Positions 1 through 14,224 of a DNA stretch of 64,000 bases are shown here, piece by piece (within the stretch, counting starts at the first letter, position 1; every line of letters begins with the position of its first letter). The DNA is taken from NCBI GenBank assembly GCA_000611775.1, contig KK106981.1, positions 8,913,431 to 8,977,430 on the forward strand, read 5' to 3'. Under the pieces are notes generated by a model. The model had not been told where the DNA came from. It did not search any database and saw nothing but the letters and a program-made list of their open reading frames with translations. This DNA is from Umbilicaria muhlenbergii (Eukaryota; Ascomycota; Lecanoromycetes; Umbilicariales; Umbilicariaceae). Made by a program: the position numbers and the translations under genes.

Positions 1-612
1 CGACCGAGCTTACGCTGACCGTTCTTCCCTCCTGTGCGTGCTTTAGCCATGGCGGTTCGGAACCTCTCTCGTTCTTCAATCTTGCGTTGCCGCAGTACGT
101 TGGCTTCCTCAATTGCTTTACGTCTTCTTTCGGCCTCTTCCTTTCGTTCTTGGGCTTGCCTCGCTTCTTTGCTGAACGGTACCGGTTTTGGCCGCTTTGG
201 TCTCCGCTCTCTCTGCCGATCTTCAGGCTTGGCAGGCTCTTCTTGAATCTTCTCCGGCTCGTCTAACATAGCTTGCCTCGCAGGATGAAGTTCAAGACCA
301 GCGGGCTCGGTGTCTGCAGCGGCTGAAAGATCCGAAGAATGGGTGTGGTGGGAGTCCTGAAGCTCGCGCTGTTTGAGCTTCGCATATGATTTCTTGACCT
401 TTGCCTTGTGTATCAAATCTTGCTTGATCTTCTGGACTGTATCACCGTTAGCTCATGTAGTCTCCTTACAAACCATACATAATACCTTTGCGACGATATG
501 TCCCGTCTGGTAGATTAGCTGGTCCGACCGAGAAGGCTTTCTTGGGCTTTTTGGCGGTAGCCGACGACCCAGTCCCATCTCCCATACCGTCATGCTTCCT
601 CTTTTCGGCCAT
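1..612 (-). CDS. FYV7: rRNA-processing protein FYV7-like (3' end cut by the window)
   Basis: The gene reads leftwards from ATG at 612. Exon 1 is 612-486, an intron with a GCTAAC branch site spans 485-437 (49 nt), and exon 2 runs 436-1 off the window edge. The join is in frame and gives a basic protein. After a Lys-rich start it reads DGTYRRKVQKIKQDLIHKAK, the N-terminal signature of the Fyv7/TAP26 family. A long charged, coiled-coil-prone middle follows, and the visible end is GGKNGQRKLGR, the family's conserved C-terminal block. Yeast Fyv7 is a nucleolar factor needed for 35S pre-rRNA processing and 40S subunit formation. Only the last residues and the stop are missing. It is divergent from MCM3 with 340 bp between start codons. 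Family call from remembered motifs, fairly sure. Confidence 0.8.
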
Positions 613-952
613 TGTGTAACCAGTAGTGCTCTCTCTTTCGATAGAAAAAGCCGACAGAGGACTTCAATGAAATAGCCACAATGGATCTTGAAGCTTTACT
701 CCGATACCGATTTAGAGGTTATCTTTCTAGTTCCACGCTAGATCAAAGTGGTTGCATTAGCGCAAGCGCGTCACGTCAACCTTTGGCTGAACTGCGACGC
801 GTTGAGGAGCCAGAGCACATATCCAACGCATAGACAAGCAGCAGCCGCACACAACCACAAATCCCGTAAAGCCATCCAGCAGAGGCTCACCGCATCACTG
901 GGGACAGATTGTCCTGCGATCGGGTGAAGATTCTTTCCACAACAGCAGCACG
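613..952. promoter_or_regulatory. Divergent promoter between FYV7-like gene and MCM3
   Basis: This 340-bp spacer lies between two start codons pointing away from each other, so it must hold both promoters. It contains an ACGCGT hexamer at 797-802 and, slightly upstream, a GCGTCACGTC stretch resembling an ATF/CREB-type site. No TATA box is obvious. Function is inferred from position and motif only. Confidence 0.6.
797..802. promoter_or_regulatory. MCB-like element (ACGCGT) upstream of MCM3
   Basis: The palindrome ACGCGT is the MluI cell-cycle box bound by the MBF (Mbp1-Swi6) complex, which drives G1/S expression of replication genes in yeasts. It lies about 150 bp before the MCM3 start codon. 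The sequence match is direct. Use by an MBF homologue in this fungus is inferred. Confidence 0.5.
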
Positions 953-4107
<3,155 letters not shown>

Positions 4108-7100
4108 AGTGCAGCGCCGACGAATGGTACTGATGAATTTGGCTTATTCATTGCTTACCATCAGTCGTGCAACATGATGCGTGCTGCACCTTATCATACT
4201 CCCATCCAGTAAGGCGTTCTAGCTGTAGCGGTAGGATGGTGTTTTTTCGCGTGGGACTAGGACAGGATTAGGGAAGGGCAAATTTCTGTTAACCGTCCTG
4301 TATGATGGTCTTGCACACCCATATTCCAACCGCCATGAAACCGTGCAGATTCCCACATGAGAGATCGGGGCGATCACCCAACCTCAATCCAGCCACAGGA
4401 CTCCTCAGACCAATAGCTCTTCCATACTCATAGCCGTACCCACACACCCAGAGCACATCTAGAACATCATTTATTGAAAGTGCCAACAACCACTGTACGG
4501 AGTCCGGAATTGGGACAGACCTGATCAACTGCCACCTCTGCCACACTGTATTCGCCCCCGTTGCAATTAACATGTACGGGCCGATGCCGTACCACCTCGT
4601 CGATCACTGTCGGCCGTCCAATATAACTTCAACCTCCCAGCCACCAAAATGTTCCTGCTGCAATGCCATGCTTATGTGAGAGCAGCGCTTGCATCACCAT
4701 ATGAGACTTATGAGTAAGTGCTCTGCATGCCTAGAAAGCCCTTGCTGCTGCTCACACGGCATACCACTGTACGTTGTGGACAACGGTTCGTACCGTTAGG
4801 GGCTGCCTACTTGTACGTGTTGTACCACCACGCTCCACCACCCCAGATGTCACCGCAAGGTTTCTTCTTCATCTCCGTTATCATACGTTAGTCGGCTATC
4901 GGCGCCACAAAGCTCCATGGAGGTGTCTAAAGCATGTGCTCGTATTCGAGTCTCAAGGCCGCATCCGGCATCGATGAGCTGAGATAGCGCCCTACACACT
5001 AGGGATTCCATATTCCATAGCACAAGTGCCTAATTCAAGGATGGACTTCCCCAAAGCGGATACGGTGCTTGTAGGAAATACCGATCGCATCTACAGCTCC
5101 AAATTCTCCTTTCCCCGCATTCTGTTTTCTGGAGGTCCTGTACCTAACGTTTGAGGCCGATTGTATGGGCGCAACGCACAGATACCTCGCTGGTACCCGC
5201 CTTATCCTGTCACGATCTGAAAACTCCCGCCGTGAGGTCGACGCGGCGCGTGCTCCTGCCTCACGTTCACCGAGGGGTGAGGAAGTGGAGGTTTAGGGTA
5301 GTGGCCAGGAACTGGTCCCAAAGTATATGGGATGTGCTGCAGCTTATGCTGCGCGACATAACCCCCTGCCCGAACAGGGTGCGCCGACGACGTATCAACG
5401 GTCCATTCCAGATCCCTTACATCTGTATGGCTGGATCTAGCGTGGCCCATCGAACAATGGTGTCAGAGGAGGCGTGCTCCTGGCAGCAGCGGAGCGCTTC
5501 GTCAGTGCTCGCTACTGGCCAACCTATGAAATATAGGCGCATCTAAGCAAGGTCGACGGGAGTGGCGCGCCTATAGCCGTTTCCTCGCCAGGGGCCGAAA
5601 AGGCCAGTCTGTGCGTGTTCGGGCAGAGCTAGCTAGGATGACGATCAGTCTAGCTAGGGTCGGCGACAAGGGTTTGGCGTGCCAATTGACGTGGTATCGA
5701 ATCCTTTGGGGAAAACGGACGGTGGACGGCCTGGAAAGTGATGATGCCCGCGAATCTGGTGATACGGGGCGAGGGTAGGATGGCGAACTGAACATGCTGG
5801 CGCATTCGTGGAGAGTGCAGTGCGTTCTCGTGGGAATCAGGCACTTCTGCGCCCCCCATCGTCCAAGCCATGAGATGTGTGCTCGTCCAGTGGATTTGTG
5901 TCCTTTCCATACGTTTGACGATGGTTCAGATCAGCTGAAACGAAGTCTCACCATCGCATTCGGCCTGGTTACGGGCGCGTGCTGCCATTGATGCGGATAT
6001 CTCGTAGGATCAGGACGGCCATAGGCGAATATATCATTCGTTGGGAAGCAAATGGATCGGATCGAACAGCGAGGCATTTAATTCCTCGAGGGATGTCGAT
6101 GCGAGCCGTCATACGGAGGTCAGGTATGGCTCGGGTTTAATTAAGGCCAAGAGATAAGTTTCATAGGGTTGTACAAGGTATGCCTACAGGCAGAGCTCGT
6201 GGTGCGGTAGGTCCACGGTTGAGATCTCGTCCATATGCGTACGCATTGCAGGGCCTGCTGCTACGTGTCTCGGTCGCCATCAGCATGGACGTTCGATATG
6301 GCAGTTGAGCGTGTTCGCCATTACAGAAATAGCACGAAAGGAGAGAAGGGGGGGAGAGGGCATCGGCCGGTTGCAGCTGGTTTGTGGCTCTGAACAGTAT
6401 TGACCAGACGCACGACGATTACGCCGCAGTCGGAAGGCCCAGACAAGTGACCACCTCCGTCTCGAAATCCAAAGGGCCGCAGGCTAGACCGAAGCCACAC
6501 ACACCCCAGCTGCCCCGGTGCCAGGGTGCGCTACAGCCAGTCGACTAGGTACCAACATCGGCAGCACCTCGACTCCAACACGCGAATGAAGCGACGGAGG
6601 CAAACGATGGGGTCGAGGTTCGGAGCCACGCATTGTCAGCTGAAGCAAGAGTCGAATGGACTGGGAGAGCGGGCTCGTCTACGCTCAGTGTTGGGCCGGC
6701 CATTCTGTGCCACTCGTTCCGCCGAGTGCTTGACACATTGACAGCAGCAAATATACCCCGCATCGTGGCTTTTCCCTACGCGGTAACCATGTACTGTAAT
6801 GCCCTTGGCTCTTGTCTGTCTCGAGCCGTGTCTGTACATGCAGCTATAACTGGACTCTGCCGTCCCAAATCCCAACGTTCCCACTGATTCCCTGCTTCCC
6901 TGCTTCGACGAACCCACTATTATCATTCCATCCTTCCTTCTGTCAAACCGTATTCCGCCGTCGCATCTCACTCATCCCTCTTCCCTGAGTCTTGACGTTG
7001 AAGGAGCCACCAACCCGTGAGACGTTCGGCCTCAAACCCTCCCAGGTTGATCCTTCGCTAGGGCTCTTCCACGTTTGGGCTCAATTCTCCGTGACAAGCA

Positions 7101-7338
7101 CTGCCTCCGTGCCGCACTCCTCGCTCCTCATCTATTACCTGCCACCTTCTCCAACATACATCTTTTTGCTATGTTTTGCATCTTTCGTTAGCACGCATAA
7201 TCATACGCAAGGAATGTGTGAATTGCGACGAGCGCACCGAGGACGTATACAGATGAATCATCCCGTTTCGCCTTCTCATCCCAACCAAGAGTGGCGGTAA
7301 CAACAGATCGTTAGAAAAATCAAAGCAACACCGCCAAC
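4108..7338. other. Gene-free stretch of 3.2 kb between MCM3 and the seven-helix protein gene
   Basis: I found no ORF with a recognisable domain, signal peptide or coherent intron structure here. Open frames are short, appear in several frames at once and have low-complexity or Arg/Ser-rich translations. The right end, from about 6890, becomes CT-rich and probably holds the promoter and 5' UTR of the gene starting at 7339. No transposon, tRNA or tandem array was seen. Confidence 0.5.
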
Positions 7339-8823
7339 ATGGCGAACACGATCGATATACCGAATAATGGAGAGACTGGCGAGTTGATTGTTACTTCAAA
7401 AGGGACATACATGGCCATTGCAGCATTCACGGCAGTAGCATGGTATAATGTCATCGAGCTCAACATCCAAGTCTTCATGACATTCAAGCGCCACCGTGGT
7501 CTGTACTTCTGGTCTCTCCTGATATCCAGCTATGGCTGCGTGCTTCACGCCCTCGGTTTCATCCTAAAATTCTTCCAGCTCACCCGCCACAATTGGATAT
7601 CCGTCACCATCATCACTATTGGGTGGTACTCCATGGTGACGGGGCAGGCCGTGGTACTCTACTCACGGCTTCACTTGGTCGTACGAGAACGGGTCATCCT
7701 TCGTGGCGTCTTGACTATGATCATCGTGGATGCTTTCTGCTTCCACATACCAACTACCGTATTAACGTACGGCGAAAATACCACAAAGGATTTACGTTTC
7801 GTCCATGCTTTCAATACGATGGAGCGCATCCAAATGACTGCGTTCTGTATTCAAGAATTCGTCATCTCCGGCATCTACGTTTACTCCACCATCAGGCTTC
7901 TTCGCCCCATCTACCACGGTCGAACACGAAGCGTCATGCTTCAGCTGATCTGGATCAACTTGATCATCATCGGCTTGGACGTCCTACTCCTTACGATGGA
8001 ATACAAAGGCAACTACGAGATCGAAGCCACTCTAAAAGCGATGGTCTACAGCATAAAGCTGAAGCTCGAATTCGCCGTCCTAAACCAACTCATGACCCTC
8101 GCCAACTCCTCCGTCAACAACGCCACCCAACTCGCCATCAACGAAGACCCGCCTCCCTTCGCCGAGCCGAAAAACCGCTCCAAATCCCTCAGCTACCTCA
8201 GCCGCTACGTGCATCCGCGCAACAGCTCGCGCGCCCACTCCGGCCGCTCCGGTGCCCACTCCCCCCACACCCGCAGCGACTCCGCCGCCAGCCACAACAC
8301 CCGCTCCTCATCTTTCACCACCAACAACGCCAACCACCTCAAATGGGTCCCCTCTCTCGACCGCAACTGCGTCGTCAAAACGGAACATATCGAAATCATC
8401 CCCGACCCGCACAACGTCTTCACGAACCCAGCCGCCTGCTTCCGCCCCGAGGCCGCCCGCTGGCCCCCGCACGACGGCCTCGGCGGTATTCCCTCCGAGC
8501 CGCTCTCGCCCGCCCTCACGGGCTCGACGCTCGCGCGCTGCGATAGCGGCCAAGGCGGTAACATCCGGTCCCGTTACTCGCGCCCGGACGCCTCGTCGTT
8601 CCAGCCACCGCCGCCCCTGGGCGTGCTGAGGAGTAATCGCCCCAGCGTGAGCGATTGGGCACTGGGGCCGGATGTCGATTGCGACAGTCCGACCAGCAGC
8701 GAGATCCGACTGGATCCGTACGCGAGGACGCCGACGAAGTCGACGCCGACGGTGAAGACGGGGAGGACGGTGGCGGAACATACGATGGGGATGGATTTCA
8801 TGACGAGTGCGTTGCACGAATAG
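7339..8823 (+). CDS. Fungal seven-transmembrane protein of unknown function (DUF7703-like)
   Basis: A single uninterrupted 494-aa frame starts at ATG in the context CCAACATGGCG. Residues 25-260 hold seven hydrophobic segments. They start near MAIAAFTAVAWYNVIEL, YFWSLLISSYGCVLHAL, ISVTIITIGWYSMVTG, VLTMIIVDAFCFHIPTTVL, MTAFCIQEFVISGIYVYS, LIWINLIIIGLDVLLL and KLKLEFAVLNQLMTLAN. This is a receptor-like topology. The remaining ~230 residues are a Ser/Pro/His/Arg-rich, probably disordered cytoplasmic tail. The layout fits a fungal integral membrane family that I remember as DUF7703; that name is from memory and its biochemical role is unknown. It could be an orphan GPCR-like sensor, but I see no ligand or G-protein motif. 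The GC-rich third codon positions of the tail create long false frames in other phases. Confidence 0.8.
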   Translation: MANTIDIPNNGETGELIVTSKGTYMAIAAFTAVAWYNVIELNIQVFMTFKRHRGLYFWSLLISSYGCVLHALGFILKFFQLTRHNWISVTIITIGWYSMVTGQAVVLYSRLHLVVRERVILRGVLTMIIVDAFCFHIPTTVLTYGENTTKDLRFVHAFNTMERIQMTAFCIQEFVISGIYVYSTIRLLRPIYHGRTRSVMLQLIWINLIIIGLDVLLLTMEYKGNYEIEATLKAMVYSIKLKLEFAVLNQLMTLANSSVNNATQLAINEDPPPFAEPKNRSKSLSYLSRYVHPRNSSRAHSGRSGAHSPHTRSDSAASHNTRSSSFTTNNANHLKWVPSLDRNCVVKTEHIEIIPDPHNVFTNPAACFRPEAARWPPHDGLGGIPSEPLSPALTGSTLARCDSGQGGNIRSRYSRPDASSFQPPPPLGVLRSNRPSVSDWALGPDVDCDSPTSSEIRLDPYARTPTKSTPTVKTGRTVAEHTMGMDFMTSALHE

Positions 8824-9938
8824 GCTACGTGTCTTGTGGATCTGGAATGGACTGGAGGTTTTTTTGGCTTTGCGAGTGCGATATGGGAATGGGAAGGGGA
8901 GGTTTGGCCGGCCGCGTGGACAGCAGCCTGTTCGCGTGCCTGGCGCATTGTGTCTTTTAGGGCATGCCATCATCGTCATCATCGGAGGGGTTTGTTTTTC
9001 TCGTCATTTATTGTTGGGGTGTCAATGTGCCGAGTCGGCTCCGGACCGACTGACCGACCGCCGATATTATTAGGGCTGGTATGGCGGGCATTTGTTGGGT
9101 GGGTGGTGGAGTGTGGAGTGCGGTTTTTTGTATTACTGGGACTGGGGATGGGAGTGGGATTGGGAGTGCGACTGGGGGTGAAGGTGAAGGGACTTGTTAC
9201 ATAGTGTATGTAGGGCCGTTGAGGATAGATACCAGTCATATAACTCCATCAGGGCTTTAATTCAGCATATTCCTTTCTTCTCTCCATTTCGCTAGCTTGG
9301 ACGAAGTACATGGTCTGGCAGTGACTGCCTTTCATTTCCACCTCCATCTCCAGCTCCGTCCAGATCATCTCCCGACACCATCTCTATCAGACCTTCTACA
9401 CTAAAGTAGAATAAACCCCAGACCGCCCTCACCCAAAGCCACAGACCCCGTGCTCGCAAAACCCAACCCCCCGACCCTGTACGAGTAACCCTGCACGTCC
9501 ACATCCACCATCTCAATCCTAGCCGCCACCATCGACACAGCCTCCCCCAGACATCCCCAGTCCCCGGTCCGCACCCCAAACACCATCCGAGCACCGCCGT
9601 AGCTTTAAACAGCCCTAAGCATGGTATGGCAGGCCTGCGCTTGCGTTTGGGCCTTGATCGGAGAGAGGCGCGAAACAGGGATGGGGATGGATGGGCTTGA
9701 GTCGGTGCTGGGGGTGCTGGGTGCTTGGGGGGTTGGTGATGAAACGAGTGTGTACGAAGAGAGAGTGTGTGTATGGGTATTGTCACTGGATCTATCACTG
9801 GGGTGTAGGAGGGGAGGGTGGAGGTAGGGTAAGGTAGGTAGTAGAGTTGGCAGATAGCTTGGTAGATGGGTAGCTTATGTTGTCAAGTTACGACAGCGAC
9901 GGCCTCCTGCGACTGCGCTTGCGACAACGACAGCGACT

Positions 9939-9973
9939 GAGCATGAGCATCAGCATCAGCATCAGCATGAGCG
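9939..9973. repeat. Hexanucleotide microsatellite (GCATCA/GCATGA)
   Basis: About six imperfect copies of GCATSA follow a CGACAGCGACTGA run. It is non-coding simple sequence. Confidence 0.75.
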
Positions 9974-10096
9974 TCAAACTGCGTACCCAAGACAGGTAGG
10001 TCATCACGAGAAGAAGATGTTCGACCGTGCATACGTCGGTGAAACATCAACCATCATCTACTCTACGTCTGGGATAACCTACGCTGGGACATTTAG

Positions 10097-10111
10097 TTAC
10101 CTACCTACCTA
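10097..10111. repeat. Tetranucleotide microsatellite (ACCT)n
   Basis: TTACCTACCTACCTACCC, an ACCT run of roughly three to four copies in the spacer. A related GTAGGTAG run sits near 9830-9840 in the opposite sense. Confidence 0.7.
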
Positions 10112-10847
10112 CCCGTAGACTAGACAATGCTCGTGCGTAAACAAGGTAAGAAGTAAGGCAGGAGGCATTGACCGTCCACCCAGCCACCAGGCCAGCCTAG
10201 CCTCCACCCCAGTAGGACAATGTTTCATTTCAAGCCACGGGGTAAGTACCTCGTCTGTAATGTTCAACCATGTTGTTACCTTATTGAAACACGAGGTGAG
10301 TGGCACATTCACGAAATCGACGATCGAATTCCTCGCTTCTGTGGTATTCCTCGCACGGGGAAGGTAGCTTCGTACAGCTCCAGCGCGTGTTCTGGCGGTC
10401 TGTGAAGAGAAGAGGAGGGTGGTAATGAGCTCAAGGGCTCGTGCAGTGTGAATGGAGTGGTGTGGGTAGGATGGGCAGGATGAGGATGGGGATGATAGGA
10501 ATGGATGGGACGACCGTACTCCCACGAGCGAGGTAAATACCTAGCACTCAACTTTCTCGTGTCCAATAAACCTATAGAAATCAAGAGATACCTTCGTGAA
10601 ATAGGTGATTGTAATTAGCTGTGAATATATACGAGTGGCAATGTTGACATATTGGAGCAACGCCAATGCTAGTTCCTAAGATTCTTACCCACTATACCGG
10701 AGTCCAACGCATTGCGTCTTCCCCACGAACGCCAGCCGATCATTCTCGTACCCAATATACCAATGCTCCCCATCCCGTAAAGATGCACACAACCCCAACA
10801 CCTATGATCCTACCTGATACCAAGCGCCAATTTCGTTACGGCCCATT

Positions 10848-13645
10848 CTAGCCCTTAGGGCTATCAAGCTGTACCCCCAGTCCTCTCAACCGCCGAGCGA
10901 GAAGCCCATCTCCAGGTTCTGGGCTATCGGCACGATTGCCAAAGATACCGCCATAGCCAGCATCGCCCCTGCTGAGCTTGTTGTAGCTGTCGCTACTATG
11001 GCTCGAATTGCTCCGGTAGGAATTCGACATACCAGACACTGGTGAAGCGAGGGCAATCGGGAATCGAGACGATATTCTGTCATTCAGAGGTGACATGGGC
11101 ATCCGAGGTTTTGTGCTGTCATCAAGGCCATCTGTATCCATGGTATCGTTCTCGTTGCTGTATGTATCATCATCAGGTTCTTTTCGCGACCGAGCAAGGT
11201 TGAATGGGATTGCGGGTATTGGCGCACTGGGTGCTTCATTGTTGAAAGGATAAGTAGTGCCGCCGGAGAAAGTCTGGCCGGGGAGACCGTCGGCAACTTC
11301 GAATCCCAAAGGCGCAGGCCCAAATGCGAATCCCGAGCTTCTTCGTCGATAGGCCCTATCTGCAGCAGATCTAGCACTGGCAGTTGAACTTGCTGCTGGG
11401 TCTTTATTGGACTTGTAGGTACTAAACCTTGGCTCTGGTTGTTGTATTTCGTTCTGCAGTTTCTCTTTCCCATCCGGTACTCTGTTGGCAAAAACTACGC
11501 GAATATGTTGATACAGATAAAACCTCCCTCGCGAAGTGCAGCATATGTTAAGGTGAATAAGATACCTGAGTGTAGGCTTGCTCTTCGGGTCGGTCGCACC
11601 TGTTAACGCAGGCTCAGTCTTGGAGGACAGAGCATCATCGATGATAGATCCTGCGGAGTAACATCGCTGCCTAATAAAGGTCTTGGTGCCAGGTTCCATG
11701 CCCTCCAAGTCATAAGGAACCAGAAAAAGTTTGACTGCAGTCTTGTTGGGGTTCTTGATCATGATTTGAAGCTGGCCACGCTGCGGTATCCGATAGCTTC
11801 CCCCTGGAGGAGTCCTTGGAGATTCTGATCTTCGCTTTCTCTTCTCCTGCCTACGTAGAGTAGCCTTCGTCGCAGTTGAATCTGGTTCTTGGCCACTGCT
11901 GGCACCTTCACATGCGTCCGCATCGTGTACCGACGGTGTATGTCTTCGTCTTCGGCGGTCCTCGCGAGATGGCTGGGGTGCCAAAGAGTGTTCCAAGTCA
12001 ATGTGGCCAACGTAAGGGCTTGGCTCATCATCAACAACAGAACGACCTGTGCTGGTTCCTCCACCCCAGCTGTAGAAAACCGCGGGGAACGGTACGGTCA
12101 CATGGGCCGGACACTTTAGATTCGGCTTGCAATTTCCCATCCCAAGCACGCCGATTTGGGCAGTGAAGTCAAATGGCTTCGACGGGGTCGTTGACATTCT
12201 TCCACGTAGAATTGATTCTTCATACGAGCCTACCATCGAGGCATGGTGTAAAGGAGAGGCTTCAGACGAGTACGAAGGTCTTCTCGACCGTAGATAGGCA
12301 GGCGTTTGCGGAGAAGAAGCAGCTTGGAGAGACCAGCTCGATGTTAACGATCTTCGAGTTTGATGAGTCTGATATGGGAAGGTTCCCTCTCTGCGGAACG
12401 AAGCTGGATGGCGAGCGCCCTGAGACGCTGTCGGTAAATGGCCACCGGGGGATGACTGCAAAGAATGCAAGGCGTGTGGTGGAAGGGTGTGACGCCGGTT
12501 ATGTTTTTCGGGGCTGGTTGAGAGATTGATGGGTGAGAAATCCAGATCGGTATTGTTGGATTGTTGCACCAATGGACTTGTCGGAACTTTCAGTACATAG
12601 CTTGAGGAGAAGGAGTTCAAAGACGGGGCTCGTGGCCGAGAAATTTCTCGATCAGCTACGGCAGGGATGCCAGCGGCTGGAAACCGTGCTCGACCTGGAT
12701 GTGGGCTGTGCGCAGGTGATGGTGAGGGTTGGTACCATGGAGTTGTCGGTGAAGAGCCTAGTGGACCATTGAAAATGTGGTCCGAACGGCGCGCACGAAT
12801 GGAGTCTGGATCTTCATGCTGTTTTTCCAACTTATGGGTGTCTTCTCTAAAGTCACCAGCATGTAGAGCAGATCTCGGTCTCTGGATTTCTGACGGCGGA
12901 CTAAGCAGCTCTTTGGAAGTGACATCCTGGCTTTCCCGGCCTTCCTCTGGCTCAACAGAGGGGAGTAGTGGTGAAGTAGCACGTTGCAGGAGATCTGGCG
13001 TTGCAAACCTGGGTTCATCGTTGTGCAACTTTAGGAAGGCTTCAAGCTGCATAGACATTGCACGTCAGCGGCAGCCTCCCAAAACCTTCACGATACCGTC
13101 TAGTGCGCACCGGACATCGCAGGTCCACAACAAGTGCAGGCAGAGCAGCTGCATTCAAGTATCCGGAACAGAAGAGACATTTTATAGCCCAAACCAAAGG
13201 GGCAAGGGGGTATGTGTAGTTTGACGAAGCCAGCAACATCTGGGTCGGTCCCGGAGTCAAGCAAGGTAACACCAAGAACTCTGGAGTCGAAACTAGCCCA
13301 CCTAACCAAGTGCCCTCCGTACGTTTGTTTTATGCAAGAAGAGACTCTGTCACAACGTACCGCTGGATTCGGCACCCAGGTCGGGCTTTCCCCTCTCTTG
13401 ATCCTCTCAATCAGCTCCCCGCGGTCACTGGTGTGTAATGTCCCACCAATCGGTGCGGCCTTGCCACCACCACTATCGACAGGAGAAGAGTTTTCCATGT
13501 CAGTGTCCATGATTGGTCCATCACAGAATTCTGTTCTTATGCTCTCTTCTGAAAGTCTGCGCATGGCCGAGTCACGTTCTGGAGGCTTCGGTGCTGGGGT
13601 GGCTTGGTGGAGAAAGGGTTGGTCTGGGTCATGGAAGATAGGCAT
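10848..13645 (-). CDS. Atos-family protein (DUF4210 plus chromosome-segregation domain)
   Basis: Two exons are read leftwards: 13645-13361 and 13046-10848, with an intron of 314 nt (donor GTACGT, acceptor TATGCAG), long for this window. The product is 827 aa. The first exon carries ELIERIKRGESPTWVPN, a conserved N-terminal box. After a long Ser/Pro-rich linker, VGSYEESILRGRMST near residue 367 is the hallmark of the DUF4210/Atos middle domain. Residues ~515-615 hold GQLQIMIKNPNKTAVKLFL and GRFYLYQHIRVVFANR, matching the C-terminal domain shared with animal FAM214/ATOS and annotated as acting in meiotic chromosome segregation. Animal Atossa proteins are transcriptional regulators; the fungal role is poorly known. 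The region between the two conserved blocks contains a Gly/Ser insertion with an acidic and a basic patch. Domain call strong, function inferred. Confidence 0.85.
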
Positions 13646-14224
13646 GATGGGTGGCGGATCGTGGTGATGGACACATGAGAATAACGGCGAGAATCCTGGG
13701 GTGGTGAGGAGGTGGCGTGATGGGATGAGGAGACGTCGTGGTTTGTGGCAGGCGTGGAGGGGTTATGCTCAAGCTTGTGCTTTTATGCCATGACTGTGCT
13801 CTGACGAGTGGTGTGCAAGCCGTGGGACTGGTGTTTGCAGGACAATGGTTTGGCAACAAAGGAGATAAGAACGAGGGAGCGATCAGTCAGACGGCTGCGT
13901 GTCCCTCCGGATCAGTCACATTCGTAGTATCATGGTCCCCGAGAATTGCACCATTGCGCATGACCGGCAGTCATCCAGCATCCAAGACGTTCAAGCTTCC
14001 TGTTTGAAGCGAGCTTCATCAACCATCATCCGGCGCGATGGCGGAGTTTGCCATAAGTTATCCGCTCTCGCCGCCCTAGCCCGATTCCCGAGAGACCCCG
14101 CTTGCAGGCTTCCTTCCCACTTGGCGTCCCCCACATCTTCACACTCATGTTCACATAGCCGTCAATCCATCAGACTTGCGTCTTTTCTTCATGGTTTTTC
14201 ACCGGCAGATCATAGCACTGATCT
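13646..14224. other. Divergent spacer between the Atos-family gene and the PD-(D/E)XK-like gene
   Basis: This 579-bp region separates two start codons facing away from each other and so should contain both promoters. I see no TATA box or strong motif, and no coding frame with a domain. Confidence 0.45.

Larger units (their letters stand above)
8824..10847. other. Gene-free stretch with simple repeats
   Basis: This 2-kb spacer is GT/GA-rich on its left side and carries short repeats, including GCATCA/GCATGA hexamers near 9940 and ACCT tetramers at 10097-10111. Open frames here (for example on the minus strand at 9292-9798) translate to Pro/His/Thr or Trp/Gly low-complexity chains with no domain. 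I see no gene. It probably holds 3' UTRs of both flanking genes, which converge on it. Confidence 0.5.

Noticed and set aside
5630-5662. CTAGCTAGG short direct repeats
   Set aside because: Two 9-10 bp copies with no flanking structure; chance-level repeat.
7593-8546. 317-aa open frame on the plus strand inside the seven-helix gene
   Set aside because: It overlaps the true frame and its translation is His/Pro/Arg-rich low complexity with no domain; GC-rich third codon positions open it by chance.
9292-9798. 168-aa minus-strand frame in the spacer after the seven-helix gene
   Set aside because: Low-complexity Trp/Gly/Thr translation with microsatellite-like DNA; no homologous features.
10848-13224. 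Plus-strand frames opposite the Atos gene (11876-12166, 12173-12529, 12667-13224)
   Set aside because: No domain; antisense to conserved Atos blocks, so shadows.
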